A stretch of 57,796 bases of DNA from Paracoccaceae bacterium (GCA_016124615.1 WGNF01000020.1:1-57796); one strand, 5' to 3'. Shown: positions 15,729 through 25,251, numbered from the stretch's first letter. The notes: generated by a model not told the origin, from the sequence alone. Translations and numbers: made by a program.

Positions 15729-16514
15729 ATGCAGGAGAAACCGAAACGACGTCGGGTCCTGATCGGGGCGGCTGCCGTGGTGCTTGGCTACCTCGGCTTG
15801 CGGGGCTGGCGCGCCTTCGTCTCGCCAGCAATCAAATTCGAGGCCCTGGAGCATCCACGCGGCTTCCGCATGATCGCCGGAGGTCAGGTTTCGACGGGCA
15901 CGTTTGGGCCGCTCATCGGGCTAGGCGCCGCCGGGACACCGGAGCCGCTGAGAGCGCAGGCCGAGTCGCTCGTCCACCGCGACTTCTGCGCCGCCCTTTT
16001 CGGTTCTACGGACCCTCCACCCTCGATCGTCCAGATCGCATCCTTTTCGGACTACTACTGCCCATATTGCCGGGTCCTGACCCCGCTGATCGCGCGCCTG
16101 TCGAAGGAGCCTGGAACCCACCTGAGTGTTGCCTGGCACGAATACCCCATCCTGGGGGACGCCTCGCGTGTCGCAGCCCGAGCGGCATTGGCAGCAAGGC
16201 GCCAGGGGGCCTATCTTGAGTTTCAGGAAAGGATGTTCAGAGCGTCGTTTCAACCGACGTCGGCCTACTTGTCGGATTTGTGCCGTACCATTGGCATCGA
16301 CTTCGTGCAGCTACAGGTCGACATGGCAAGCGAGGAGGTCAGCCTGGACCTTGCCGAAAGCGCCGCTCTGGCTCGAAGCTTGGGCTTTTTTGGCACGCCC
16401 GATCTCGTCGTCGGAAAAACGGTCGTTCAGGGCGCAGTTGAAGAGCGCGTGCTCCGACGTCTGATCGGGATTGAACGGCAAGAAGGGCTCGGAGACCTAT
16501 GCACCATCGCATGA
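15729..16514 (+). CDS. DsbA-family thiol-disulfide protein
   Basis: 261 residues with a twin-basic N terminus and one transmembrane or signal helix (VLIGAAAVVLGYLGL), so the domain faces the periplasm. The thioredoxin-like DsbA fold carries CPYC at residues 111-114 inside IASFSDYYCPYCRVL, and the cis-Pro loop GTPDLVVG. It would oxidise or isomerise cysteines in exported proteins. The reading frame overlaps the start of the ScsB-like gene by 16 bases, so the two should work as a pair, as ScsB and its DsbA/ScsC-type partners do under copper stress. Confidence 0.88.
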   Translation: MQEKPKRRRVLIGAAAVVLGYLGLRGWRAFVSPAIKFEALEHPRGFRMIAGGQVSTGTFGPLIGLGAAGTPEPLRAQAESLVHRDFCAALFGSTDPPPSIVQIASFSDYYCPYCRVLTPLIARLSKEPGTHLSVAWHEYPILGDASRVAARAALAARRQGAYLEFQERMFRASFQPTSAYLSDLCRTIGIDFVQLQVDMASEEVSLDLAESAALARSLGFFGTPDLVVGKTVVQGAVEERVLRRLIGIERQEGLGDLCTIA

Positions 16515-18628
16515 TTGCCCCGTTGCGCGGGGCCGGTCCCCGGCTCATGGCCATGCTCCTGACCATGTGCCTCGCCCTCGTCCCGGCGGTGGTTTGGGCG
16601 TCGAAGTCGGAGAGCCATACCTCCCCGGCCCTCACTGCCACCCTGATCTCCGCCGAAGATGGCGTCGCGCCCTCGGCGGGCACGATTTCCGCCGGGCTCG
16701 ATATCCGCATGCGGAAGGATTGGAAGGTCTATTGGCGCTCGCCAGGGGAGGTCGGCTATCCGCCCACGGTGGACTGGACCGGCTCAACCAACCTCGCCGG
16801 CGTCACCTTCCTGTGGCCCGCACCCAAGCGCTTCTCGGCCTTTGGAATCGAGAATTACGGCTATCACGACGAAATCGTCTTTCCCCTCAGCATCCACCTG
16901 AAACAGCCTGGCACCGCGACGCAGCTGAAAGCCAGGGTCAGCCTCCTGGTCTGCTCGGACATCTGCGTGCCAGACGAGTTCGTCCTGGCGTTGGATCTTC
17001 CGGCCGGCACCGGGATCGACGCGGCCTCGGGCCGGCGCATTTCAACCTTCGCAGCACGGGTGCCGGATGACGGCAGGGCGAGCGGCATCTCCATCGAGGC
17101 GGCGAATGTCTCCGCCAACCCGGCCGCGGTGACGCTGACGGCCCGGTCGACGAGCCCATTTCGGAGGCCGGACGTCTTCCCGGAGCTCGGGGCGCAGATC
17201 GGCTTCGGCAAGCCGGACATCCGTCTGGGTGACGACGGCAGGTTCCTCTGGGCGCGGCTTCCCATCCTCTCGCCGAAGGTCGCCTGGCGGGACCTGACAA
17301 TCACCATCACCGACGGGTCCCGTGCCGCGACGATCACCCCCGCTCTCTCGGCCAGGGTGCCGCAGCCGCCGTTCGCGGCGATCCGACGCGCGCCAGGGCT
17401 GGCGAAGCTTCTGTGGATCGGTCTGCTCGCGGCGCTCGGCGGCCTGATCCTCAACGTCATGCCCTGCGTGTTGCCGGTCCTGTCGATCAAGCTCGCCTCG
17501 GCGATGAACGCGCGGGATGGCACGCGGGCGCGCATCCGGCAGGGCTTCCTCGTCTCCTCCGCTGGCGTGATGGCCTTCATGTGGGTCCTTGCGGCGGCGA
17601 CGATCGGCCTGCGCGCCCTCGGTTTCGCGGTCGGCTGGGGGCTTCAGTTCCAGAGCCCGGTCTTCCTGGCGGCGATGATCCTCGTCATGGCGCTCTTCTC
17701 GGCCAATCTCTTCGGCGCCTTCGAAATCTCCCTTCCGTCCTCCTGGCAGACAAGCCTCGCGCGCGCGGACGGGCGGGCGGGTGTCGTAGCCGATTTCCTC
17801 ACTGGTGCCCTGAGCGCCGTGCTGGCCACGCCCTGCTCGGCCCCCTTCCTCGGCACCGCAGTTGCCTTCGCCTTGTCTGGCCGACCGGTCGACATCGCGA
17901 TGATCTTCACGGCGCTCGGGATCGGACTTTCCTTCCCTTACTTGCTGGTCGCGGCCGCCCCCGGCATCGTCGCCCGCCTCCCGCGCCCTGGCCGCTGGAT
18001 GCTGGTCCTGAAGGTGTTGCTCGGAGCGCTCCTGGTCGCCACGGCACTCTGGCTCCTGTGGGTGCTCAACGGGGTCGCGGGGCTGGTCGCGGTTGGCGCA
18101 GTCGTTGCGGGCGCGACCGGCCTGACGATGGTCTTGGCGCTCCGGGGCGCGCGCTGGCTGTTGAGGTCCGGCGCGGCGGTTGCAGTGATCGCAGCCACGC
18201 TCGTTGCGGCCGGCGTCACGCAGCCCGCCGCCAGCTCCGCGGGCGCTCAGGACACCGCATGGGTCAACTTCGATCGGGTAAAGATCGCCCGGCTCGTCTC
18301 GACCGGCAAGGTGGTGTTCGTCGATGTCACCGCCGACTGGTGCTTGACCTGCAAGGCCAACAAGACGCTCGTGCTCGACCGGGAGCCAGTCCGGTCCGCG
18401 CTGATGGCCCCCGGCGTCGTTCCGATGCTGGCCGACTGGACCCGCCCAAATGAGGCGATCACCAGCTACCTCAAGAGCTTCGGGCGCTACGGCATACCGT
18501 TCAACGCGGTCTATGGGCCCGGAGCGCCCGGTGGAATCGTGCTGCCCGAGCTCTTGTCGAGCGAGGCGGTGCTCGATGCGCTGCAGCGGGCGGGCACACG
18601 CCTCGCCGAAGCAGGGGGAGGCCCCTGA
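16499..18628 (+). CDS. ScsB/DsbD-like thiol-disulfide transporter
   Basis: 709 residues. An N-terminal periplasmic domain of the ScsB alpha type (ISAGLDIRMRKDWKVYWRS, VCSDICVPDEFVLALDLP) follows a signal peptide. The central eight-helix CcdA-like domain has LNVMPCVLPVLSIKL and ATPCSAPFLGT, whose cysteines shuttle electrons. The C-terminal thioredoxin domain has VDVTADWCLTCKANK. It moves reducing power from cytoplasmic thioredoxin to periplasmic clients such as the adjacent DsbA-like protein. ScsB proteins are linked to copper tolerance, matching the multicopper oxidase and Cu-ATPase in this window. Translation may begin at 16499 or at 16511. Confidence 0.9.
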   Translation: MHHRMIAPLRGAGPRLMAMLLTMCLALVPAVVWASKSESHTSPALTATLISAEDGVAPSAGTISAGLDIRMRKDWKVYWRSPGEVGYPPTVDWTGSTNLAGVTFLWPAPKRFSAFGIENYGYHDEIVFPLSIHLKQPGTATQLKARVSLLVCSDICVPDEFVLALDLPAGTGIDAASGRRISTFAARVPDDGRASGISIEAANVSANPAAVTLTARSTSPFRRPDVFPELGAQIGFGKPDIRLGDDGRFLWARLPILSPKVAWRDLTITITDGSRAATITPALSARVPQPPFAAIRRAPGLAKLLWIGLLAALGGLILNVMPCVLPVLSIKLASAMNARDGTRARIRQGFLVSSAGVMAFMWVLAAATIGLRALGFAVGWGLQFQSPVFLAAMILVMALFSANLFGAFEISLPSSWQTSLARADGRAGVVADFLTGALSAVLATPCSAPFLGTAVAFALSGRPVDIAMIFTALGIGLSFPYLLVAAAPGIVARLPRPGRWMLVLKVLLGALLVATALWLLWVLNGVAGLVAVGAVVAGATGLTMVLALRGARWLLRSGAAVAVIAATLVAAGVTQPAASSAGAQDTAWVNFDRVKIARLVSTGKVVFVDVTADWCLTCKANKTLVLDREPVRSALMAPGVVPMLADWTRPNEAITSYLKSFGRYGIPFNAVYGPGAPGGIVLPELLSSEAVLDALQRAGTRLAEAGGGP

Positions 18629-18909
18629 CGACCCCGCGGGAGGGGCAGGAAATCATGCGATCGTAATCGCCGGCCTTGCAGAACTTGCGGCGTTTGCTGT
18701 GCTCCGCCCCTCCAGATTGCTCGGCCAACGCCGGCATTTGCAGGCTCTCGACAGCCTCGCTGCGACCGACAACGCGTTCGCCGCCACCCGCTATCGCACT
18801 CTCCGTCGCATAAACTCAGACGGAGCATCTCAGCGTCGCCAACAAACCCGAACCGCCCCCAATCGATGGGCCATAAACGGCGCACCCGCGGAACCAACGC
18901 GTCGCTTGA
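18629..18909. other. Intergenic region between convergent genes
   Basis: About 280 bp between the stops of the ScsB-like gene and the leftward PRC-barrel gene. No gene, strong hairpin or repeat was seen. Confidence 0.4.
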
Positions 18910-19764
18910 TCATTTGCCAGCTTGGCTCGGGGTGTGCGCTTTCCAATAGGCATCCACTTTCTGCCTTTGCTGGGCCGACGTCGTAAGGTCAGAGGCGGCA
19001 ACTTGTGGGGCAGCATCCATGTCGCCTTTGGTTGTGTCGAGTACCAACAGCGCCGCGTTCGGGGCAATCTCGAAATCATCCCACGGGACTGCGACATATT
19101 TTTCGCCAACGCCGAACAGCCACCCGCCACGGGCGATCACCAGATACGCGATCTTGCCTGTCTGCGGGCTCGTCACCAGGTCGTCGACGCTGCCGAGGGC
19201 CTGGTTGCGCGGGTCGCGTACCTCGGTGCCGAGCAACTGATCGGACCGGAAGGCCGTTGTGACGCTTGTCGCCGGCTGCGCTGCAGCAATCTGCCGCCGC
19301 TGCCAGCCGGGGACGTTCGCCATCGGCATTTGAGCGGCTTCCATGTCTGCCACGTATTGTTGATAGTGATCGCGGGCCGCTGCGACCACGTTTTCGCACT
19401 CCTGCTGTTGTCCGTGCCGGGCGAGAATATCGGCCGCGATGAGGAGGACGCGAATCTCGTAGCCGGACCGTGCGTCGAGATACCGGTCTGGGGCCTTTGT
19501 TTGAAGGCCGTTGGCATCGTTCAAATAGCTCACTGGATCGCCATACCCATAGGCATATCCGTCGAATGCAGGATCGCCGGCTCCGTAGCCACCCCACCAA
19601 TAGCCGTCCTTCCGCATCTGGCCATTGAACGCGCTCACGTCGTTCAGACACTTTTCTGCGGAGCTGGATGTGGACGCGCTCTGGCCGTCGGCTGCGAGCA
19701 GCGGAGCAGCAACGCCAACAAGGAGGAATCCTGCCAGCGAGGTGATTAAAAGGGACTTATGCAT
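18910..19764 (-). CDS. Exported PRC-barrel domain protein
   Basis: 284 residues. Signal peptide MHKSLLITSLAGFLLVGVAA, then a Gly/Tyr-rich segment (WWGGYGAGDPAFDGYAYGYG), a helical region with DHYQQYVADME, and from about residue 175 a PRC-barrel (FRSDQLLGTEVRDPRNQALGSVDDLV, YLVIARGGWLFGVGEKYVAVPWDDF). PRC barrels are small beta folds used in RNA processing, photosynthesis and stress proteins. GGAG precedes the ATG at 19764; an in-frame upstream reading passes through the hexamer repeat and is rejected. Confidence 0.8.
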   Translation of the reverse strand: MHKSLLITSLAGFLLVGVAAPLLAADGQSASTSSSAEKCLNDVSAFNGQMRKDGYWWGGYGAGDPAFDGYAYGYGDPVSYLNDANGLQTKAPDRYLDARSGYEIRVLLIAADILARHGQQQECENVVAAARDHYQQYVADMEAAQMPMANVPGWQRRQIAAAQPATSVTTAFRSDQLLGTEVRDPRNQALGSVDDLVTSPQTGKIAYLVIARGGWLFGVGEKYVAVPWDDFEIAPNAALLVLDTTKGDMDAAPQVAASDLTTSAQQRQKVDAYWKAHTPSQAGK

Positions 19765-19839
19765 GTAGGACTCTCCTTCTTGTCGCCCACCGGCCGTCAA
19801 AGCGGCTTGTCGTTTGACGAACCACGGGACATCTTGTTG

Positions 19840-19880
<41 letters not shown>

Positions 19881-20049
19881 CGCTCAACCTTGGCCTTCAT
19901 CGGATTCGACGGACCAAGATCGCCCTGGCGGCGTTGAGGCGCGGTGGAGCGAACGTTGCGCATGCTGCGCCGGGAGTCTTTGACGCAGGTTGAAGAACCG
20001 CAAATGCGAATGGAGGTTCCTGAAGATCCTGCGGCGTGAGGAGGAGCCC

Positions 20050-22158
20050 ATGCCATCGAAACTTCCGCCCTTGCAAAACCTGCGGCGGTTCGGAGCCATT
20101 TCATGGGTGCTGTGGCGGGAGTATCGGGCGCTTCGGCGCTATCTCCGAGAAGCGGATGCCGCGGCGCCTTCCCGGTTCGCCCAACGGCTGATCTCCCTCG
20201 GCCCGGCCTTCATCAAGCTCGGCCAGGTCCTCAGCACGCGCCCCGACCTTCTGCCGCGCGCCTATGTCGATGCCCTGTCGGTGTTGCAGGAGCGGGCGCC
20301 GGAAGTGCCACTGGCGGTTGTGACTGCCACTGTCGAAGCGGAGCTCGGTCGCCCGGTTGGCGAGCTCTTCGCCAGCTTTGAGGCCGCCCCCGCCGCTTCC
20401 GCTTCGCTGGCGCAGGTGCACCGCGCGACGCTTCGGACCGGCCAGGCGGTAGCGGTGAAGGTGCGCCGCCCGGAAGTCGACGCACTGATCCTGCACGACC
20501 TCGACGCGATCGGCTTTGCCCTTCGGCTCCTTGGCCGCGTCGCGCCATCACGCCTGCGCCGCACCAACCTGCCGGCCTTCTTGGCCGAATTCCGGCGCTA
20601 CACCTTACAGGAGCTCGATTTCACCCGGGAAGGCCGCGTCATCGAGCGGTTCCGCGCGAATTTCGCGGGTCGGGGCGACGTGAAGTTTCCACGCGTCCAC
20701 TGGAGCCATTCCGCATCCGGCGTGCTGACGCTCGACTGGGTCGACGGCATGCGCCTCACCGAGGCGGCGACCGCGCTCGATGCGCCTGCGAAGGAAGCCC
20801 TGGTCACGCTGGTCGTCGACGTCCTGATGAAGATGTTCGTCTCCGATGGATTGTTTCATGCTGACCTCCATCCCGGCAACATCGTCTTCCACGAAGACGG
20901 CACCTTCACGCTGCTGGATTTCGGCATGTATGGCGAGCTCAGCCCGCCCCAGCGAGACCGTCTCGTCCTCTATTGGCTGGCTGTCGTCCAGCGCCAGACC
21001 CGCCGCGCCTTCCACCACTTCAAGGCGCTGACGAAGCCCTTGCCCGGCGCCGACGAGGAGGCCTTCGCCGCCCGCTTCGCCGAACTGGCCGAGGCCTTCT
21101 ACGCCTCCCGGCTGAGCGAGATGAGCTTCGCCAAGGTCTACCTTGAGATGATGAAGGCCGGCTACGCCTATGGCTTTCTGTTCCCGAGCGCGCTGATGCT
21201 CCATGCCAAGGCGCTGACGACGGCCGAGACGCTCGTTTTCGTCCTCGCCCCCGACGCCCGGTTCGAGCGCCTGTCGCGGCCGTTCATCGCCCGCGAATTC
21301 GCCCGACGCGTGATGTCTCTCGACGTCCTGAGGCGGCGCGCCTCGCAATTGCTGCCCGAACTTCTGCTTCTCGGCGAGCTGCCGCCGCCCGAGGCGATCG
21401 ACCCGGACTGGGACTGGGACGCCACCGCCAATGCCTTCGAGGCGTTCCGTAGCGAGGCGGAGCGCACCCTGCAGGCCGCCCTCGAGCTTGGGGGGCTCTG
21501 GCGGGATCTGCTGGAACCCCATCTCCGCTCCGCCCTGGCGACGACCCCGCTTCTTGAGAAGACCGACGCCATCCTCCCGGACATCTGGGAGCGGTATTAC
21601 CAGTTGGAGCCCTCCATCGACATCCAACCCACCTTCGGCGCCGTTCTCACCACCCATGCCGCCGCGCTGATCCTCGCCCTGCACGAGTCGCTTCTCCGCC
21701 ACGGCATGGCGGCAGAGATGTCCTACGCGCTGATCTACCGCATCGTCTGGAAGGTCTACACCGAGATGGGCGAGCCGCCGCTGCTCGCTGCGGCCGCCTT
21801 CACGCGCGACCCCCGCAAACGGCTCAGACTCGCAACGGATCTCTTCCGGCATTTCCCGTTTGGCAGCCCGAGCTACGCTTGGCGCGACATCCCGACCACA
21901 GACGGCTCGGTCGCCTTCGACTGTCTGAGGTGCCCGATGGCGGACTTCTTTGCCCGGCATGGCGCGTCGGAGCTCTGCGTCCAGACGGCCTGCAAGCTCG
22001 ACTTTCCGCTCGCCGAGAAATGGGGCGGGCGCCTGGAGCGCCTGGGCACGCTTGCCTCCGGCGCGCCGCGCTGCGACTTCCGCTGGTTTCCGGAGGAGGC
22101 AGCAGCATCCGGCCCCTCCCAGGCCGGTCTGGCGGACCCGGCCTCCGGACCCGCGTGA
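20050..22158 (+). CDS. UbiB/AarF-type atypical kinase fused to ATC-hydrolase-like domain
   Basis: 702 residues. The ABC1/UbiB kinase-like part (about 1-430) has the KxGQ motif (PAFIKLGQVLSTRPDLLP), VAVKVRRPEV, HADLHPGN with H270, and the metal-binding LLDFG with D290. UbiB proteins are ATPases that aid ubiquinone synthesis or lipid handling at the membrane. The C-terminal 100-150 residues match L-2-amino-thiazoline-4-carboxylate hydrolase-like proteins: FDCLRCPM at about 623, TACKLDFPLAEKWGG, and CDFRW at 675. This domain is usually a separate protein. GAGGAGG precedes the ATG at 20050; upstream in-frame codons to 19990 lack a ribosome site. The gene stands alone. Confidence 0.85.
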   Translation: MPSKLPPLQNLRRFGAISWVLWREYRALRRYLREADAAAPSRFAQRLISLGPAFIKLGQVLSTRPDLLPRAYVDALSVLQERAPEVPLAVVTATVEAELGRPVGELFASFEAAPAASASLAQVHRATLRTGQAVAVKVRRPEVDALILHDLDAIGFALRLLGRVAPSRLRRTNLPAFLAEFRRYTLQELDFTREGRVIERFRANFAGRGDVKFPRVHWSHSASGVLTLDWVDGMRLTEAATALDAPAKEALVTLVVDVLMKMFVSDGLFHADLHPGNIVFHEDGTFTLLDFGMYGELSPPQRDRLVLYWLAVVQRQTRRAFHHFKALTKPLPGADEEAFAARFAELAEAFYASRLSEMSFAKVYLEMMKAGYAYGFLFPSALMLHAKALTTAETLVFVLAPDARFERLSRPFIAREFARRVMSLDVLRRRASQLLPELLLLGELPPPEAIDPDWDWDATANAFEAFRSEAERTLQAALELGGLWRDLLEPHLRSALATTPLLEKTDAILPDIWERYYQLEPSIDIQPTFGAVLTTHAAALILALHESLLRHGMAAEMSYALIYRIVWKVYTEMGEPPLLAAAAFTRDPRKRLRLATDLFRHFPFGSPSYAWRDIPTTDGSVAFDCLRCPMADFFARHGASELCVQTACKLDFPLAEKWGGRLERLGTLASGAPRCDFRWFPEEAAASGPSQAGLADPASGPA

Positions 22159-22239
22159 CGCGTCGCGGCCGGCGCCGCTACGGCCGGCCCGGGCACTTCA
22201 GGGTGCGATGCGGCGGCCCGGGAAGCCCTGCGAACTCTG

Positions 22240-22839
22240 TCAGCTCTGTAACAGCCGTCCCCGGACCCGGCCCGATGCCGCATAGATAAGCTCGGCCCGC
22301 GATCCAACATCGAATTTCTCGAGAAGCCGCTCCTGATAGGTGCGCACGGTGCACTGGGAAATCCGCAGCTCCCGGGCGATCTCCTTCAGCGTCTGGCCCC
22401 GGATCAGGCCGCTCAGCACCTGCCTTTGGCGTTCGCTCAGGTTCGCGGCGACCGTGTCCCTCGAAGCGGGTCCGTCCGGATAGACGCGGTAGCCGCCGAC
22501 GACCATCTCCAGCGTGCAGACCAGCTCCTGCGCATCCATGCTTTTGAGCAAATAGGCGCTGGCGCCGGCGTCGATCGCCTCGCGCATATCTTCGGCGTCC
22601 TCCGAGACGGTCAGCATCACGATGGGAGGCCGACCGCCCAGTGCGCGGACAGCGGCAAGGCCATCCTGTCGCGGCAAGTGCAGGTCCATCAGCACCAGGT
22701 CCGGCCGCTGCGCCCGCACCGTGTCGACGGCCTCCAGGCCGTCACTGCATTCCGCAAGGATCGTATGACCGGAATCTTCGAGTATGCGCCGGAGCCCGTC
22801 GCGGAAGATCGGATGATCGTCGACGATGATCAAGCGCAT
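22240..22839 (-). CDS. NarL/LuxR-type response regulator
   Basis: 199 residues. The receiver domain has acidic residues in IIVDDHP and the phosphoacceptor Asp at residue 52 (LVLMDLHLP), with Thr in MLTVSED and Lys in YLLKSMD. The C-terminal LuxR helix-turn-helix reads LSERQRQVLSGLIRGQTLKEIARELRISQCTVRTY. It lies 52 bp downstream of the histidine kinase gene in the same direction, forming a two-component pair. Target candidates are the divergent oxidase operon, via the palindrome at 24532-24551. The start at 22839 fits the receiver fold. Confidence 0.92.
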   Translation of the reverse strand: MRLIIVDDHPIFRDGLRRILEDSGHTILAECSDGLEAVDTVRAQRPDLVLMDLHLPRQDGLAAVRALGGRPPIVMLTVSEDAEDMREAIDAGASAYLLKSMDAQELVCTLEMVVGGYRVYPDGPASRDTVAANLSERQRQVLSGLIRGQTLKEIARELRISQCTVRTYQERLLEKFDVGSRAELIYAASGRVRGRLLQS

Positions 22840-22891
22840 GTCTGGCTCCCAAGCCTCCCGCGATCTTACCAGCCGAGGGGCACGGGTCAAT

Positions 22892-24481
22892 TCAGCCCCG
22901 TGGAATCTCGATCCTGAGCGTCGTGGCGTCCTCTGCGCGCGCGATGTCGAAGGTTCCGTTCAGTTCGCCCACGCGCTCGGCCATGATGTCGAGGCCGTGC
23001 CGGCCGCGCACCGTCCTTGCTGCGGCCTGTGGGCGAGCGAAGCCGCCATCGTCGCGGAGGACGAGCTGCGTACTGGCCTTGCCCTCGCGAATATCAATGT
23101 GAATGGTTTCGGCCTTGCCATGGCGCGCGGCGTTGCTGACCGCCTCCTGGATGATGCGGCCGAGTTGCCAGGCGGCCTCTGCACCGAGGTCGGGGCAATG
23201 CGCATCGATCTCCAGCGCGACGCCCTGGCGCTCGCAAGCGAGCCGGGAGATACGGGCGAGGAAGGCCTGGCCGCTTTCGCCGTCGCGCGGCTTTTCGCGG
23301 AACCCGTCGACGGCCATGCGAGTCGCGTCATAGGCCTCGATCGCCGCCTCGCGCAGCTGGCGGCTGCGGGCGGCGGCCTCTTCGCTGCGGCCCGACGTGA
23401 TCAGGCCTTCGAGATGGCCGAGTTGCAGATGCAGCGCGGCGATGGACTGGCAGACATCGTCGTGCAGCTCGCGCGCGATACGCCGGCGTTCGGACCAGAG
23501 CATCGCCTGGTAGCTGGCTGTCACCCGCAGCAAGGTGACACTGTGGCCGACGATCATCCGCAGCAATGGCAAGTTCAGCGCCCCGGCATCAGGCAGCGCC
23601 CCGATGCGCCGGTTCAAGACCAGGATGCCATCGGCGGCCCCCCGGATGCAGATCGTTCTGCCGTCCTCCGATCGCCAGAAGCCCTCCACAGCATCGAACG
23701 CCGCGGTCTCGGCGTCCGGCGCGGCGCCGCGCTGCGCCCGCGGTTGCCAGCCCTCCGTCTCATGGATGTAGAGCCGCGCGCCGTCAGCTTGCACGGCCTC
23801 GCAGATCACCGCCAGGAGCTTGCCGGTCTGGCGATCCCCTTCCAGCACGGGATTGCCTTCGCCCGCCCTATGGATTGCCGACAGCGCATTGGCTTCGGTG
23901 CGCCTAAGCCGCCAACGCAACCCGATCTCCGAGGCGAGCATCGAGAGCGACGTGGCGGTGAAATTGTCTTCAATGCCGCCTTCGAAGACAATCCACCCCA
24001 ACTCGGTGCCGCCCTCGGAAAGGGCGAGTGTCTGGTTCGGTGCACCGCTCGGGGAAAGGATGCCGGCCAGCACCGCCTCAGGCCCGCTCTCGGCGCCCTG
24101 CCAGTTGAGCCGCGCGCCGGAGGCCCGTGCGACCAGCCGCGCCGCCTCGGCGAGCGGCGTCAGGATCGCGTGGACTGAGGGCGCCCCGGAAAGGAGCCGG
24201 AAGGCGGAATTCAGGGCGTCATTTTGCTGCTGGCGTCTCGCGAGGTCCTCCGCCCTCCGGCGCAATTCGTCATTGGCCACCTCAAGATTGCGCGCGCGGC
24301 TCTCCAGTGCCCGCAGAACGAAGGCGGTGAAGATCGGCACGATGGCGGCATGCATGACCAGGATCATGCCGAGGCGGACCGTCGGGGTGCTGTAGAGCAC
24401 CATGATATGCGGGACGAGGCCGGTCACCGCAGACAGGAATACGGCGGGCCACCGGATCGCCCGCAGATAGTCCGATGACAT
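22892..24481 (-). CDS. NarX/DegS-type sensor histidine kinase
   Basis: 529 residues from MSSDYLRAI. Two N-terminal transmembrane helices (residues about 10-60) are followed by a coiled coil, a GAF-like sensory region of about 250 residues, a HisKA_3 dimerisation helix with the phosphorylated His near residue 340 (IARELHDDVCQSI), and an ATPase domain (EAVSNAARHGKAE, RDDGGF, GRHGLDIMAERV). Only a very short periplasmic loop separates the helices, so the signal is probably membrane or cytoplasmic, for example redox. AAGG precedes the ATG at 24481; the extension to 24580 runs over the divergent promoter. Confidence 0.9.
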   Translation of the reverse strand: MSSDYLRAIRWPAVFLSAVTGLVPHIMVLYSTPTVRLGMILVMHAAIVPIFTAFVLRALESRARNLEVANDELRRRAEDLARRQQQNDALNSAFRLLSGAPSVHAILTPLAEAARLVARASGARLNWQGAESGPEAVLAGILSPSGAPNQTLALSEGGTELGWIVFEGGIEDNFTATSLSMLASEIGLRWRLRRTEANALSAIHRAGEGNPVLEGDRQTGKLLAVICEAVQADGARLYIHETEGWQPRAQRGAAPDAETAAFDAVEGFWRSEDGRTICIRGAADGILVLNRRIGALPDAGALNLPLLRMIVGHSVTLLRVTASYQAMLWSERRRIARELHDDVCQSIAALHLQLGHLEGLITSGRSEEAAARSRQLREAAIEAYDATRMAVDGFREKPRDGESGQAFLARISRLACERQGVALEIDAHCPDLGAEAAWQLGRIIQEAVSNAARHGKAETIHIDIREGKASTQLVLRDDGGFARPQAAARTVRGRHGLDIMAERVGELNGTFDIARAEDATTLRIEIPRG

Positions 24482-24531
24482 GTTGACCTTCGGTCCCACC
24501 CCGTGCCCTCCCGGCTTTGCCGTCCCCCGTT

Positions 24532-24551
24532 TGGAGGACAGATGTCCTCCA
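24532..24551. promoter_or_regulatory. 20-bp perfect palindrome between sensor kinase and oxidase operon
   Basis: TGGAGGACAGATGTCCTCCA has 9-bp arms around a GA centre. It lies 51 bp upstream of the kinase start and 74 bp upstream of the cupredoxin gene, in the only gap between the divergent units. A binding site for the adjacent response regulator is the simplest reading. Confidence 0.6.
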
Positions 24552-24624
24552 TTGCGCCGATATTCGGCACGCATCAGCACCCCCTACACTACAGGAAATT
24601 TGAACCGCGCAAGGGGAGGCGCAG

Positions 24625-25245
24625 GTGGGAGGATCCCAAGCGGAGACGAGGCGACAGGTCGGCGCCCGGAGCGTGATCGCCAGCCTGGCCGTGCTGGTGG
24701 TGCTCGGCGGCACGATGAAACTGTCGTTGGGCGGAACCGGCGCGGAAAGTGGCAAGACCATCGTCATTCACATGCTCGACTACCGGTTCCAGCCGGCGCA
24801 TATGATCTGGCATGTCGGCGAGACGGTCACGGTCACGCTCGTCAACGACAGCGTGGCCCATCCCGGCAAGCCGCACGAATGGATGGTCGGCCGCACCCCG
24901 AACAGCGAGGACACGGTTTTCGGCCGGCAGGTCACCGACGGGTTTAAGACCGATTTCTTCGACGGTGTCGACATCACAATTGTCGGCGGCACCGACCTGA
25001 CCATGCTCATGGCCGGCGGCGCGCATCTGAGCGGCAAGAGCCCGATGTCGGTCATGAAGAAGGGGCCGATGGGGCCGATGGAGGAGATGACGGGCTTCAT
25101 GCCGGTGATGTCCTCGACCGGGCGGCTCACAATCTCGTTCAAGGTACCCGACAAGCCGGGCGACTGGACCTATGGTTGCTTCCAGCAATCCGGCCAACAT
25201 TTCCTGAACGGGATGCATGGTACGATCACCGTGGTCGGGGGGTAG
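24625..25245 (+). CDS. Membrane-anchored cupredoxin preceding the oxidase operon
   Basis: 206 residues from a GTG start preceded by AAGGGGAGG. One N-terminal helix (VIASLAVLVVLGGTMKLSL) anchors a periplasmic cupredoxin domain: KTIVIHMLDYRFQP, LVNDSVAHPGKPHEWMV, and a copper loop near the C terminus with GCFQQSGQHFLNGMHG, giving Cys, His and Met ligands. A Met-rich segment (SPMSVMKKGPMGPMEEMTGFMP) is inserted before the last strands. It ends 6 bp before coxB, so it probably donates electrons or copper to the CuA site. Sulfocyanin-like or plastocyanin-like alternatives cannot be separated by eye. Confidence 0.8.
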   Translation: MGGSQAETRRQVGARSVIASLAVLVVLGGTMKLSLGGTGAESGKTIVIHMLDYRFQPAHMIWHVGETVTVTLVNDSVAHPGKPHEWMVGRTPNSEDTVFGRQVTDGFKTDFFDGVDITIVGGTDLTMLMAGGAHLSGKSPMSVMKKGPMGPMEEMTGFMPVMSSTGRLTISFKVPDKPGDWTYGCFQQSGQHFLNGMHGTITVVGG

Positions 25246-25251
25246 GGGCCG

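Noticed and set aside
20605..21960. 451-residue leftward frame inside the UbiB-type gene
   Set aside because: Antisense shadow; the plus-strand kinase motifs are decisive.
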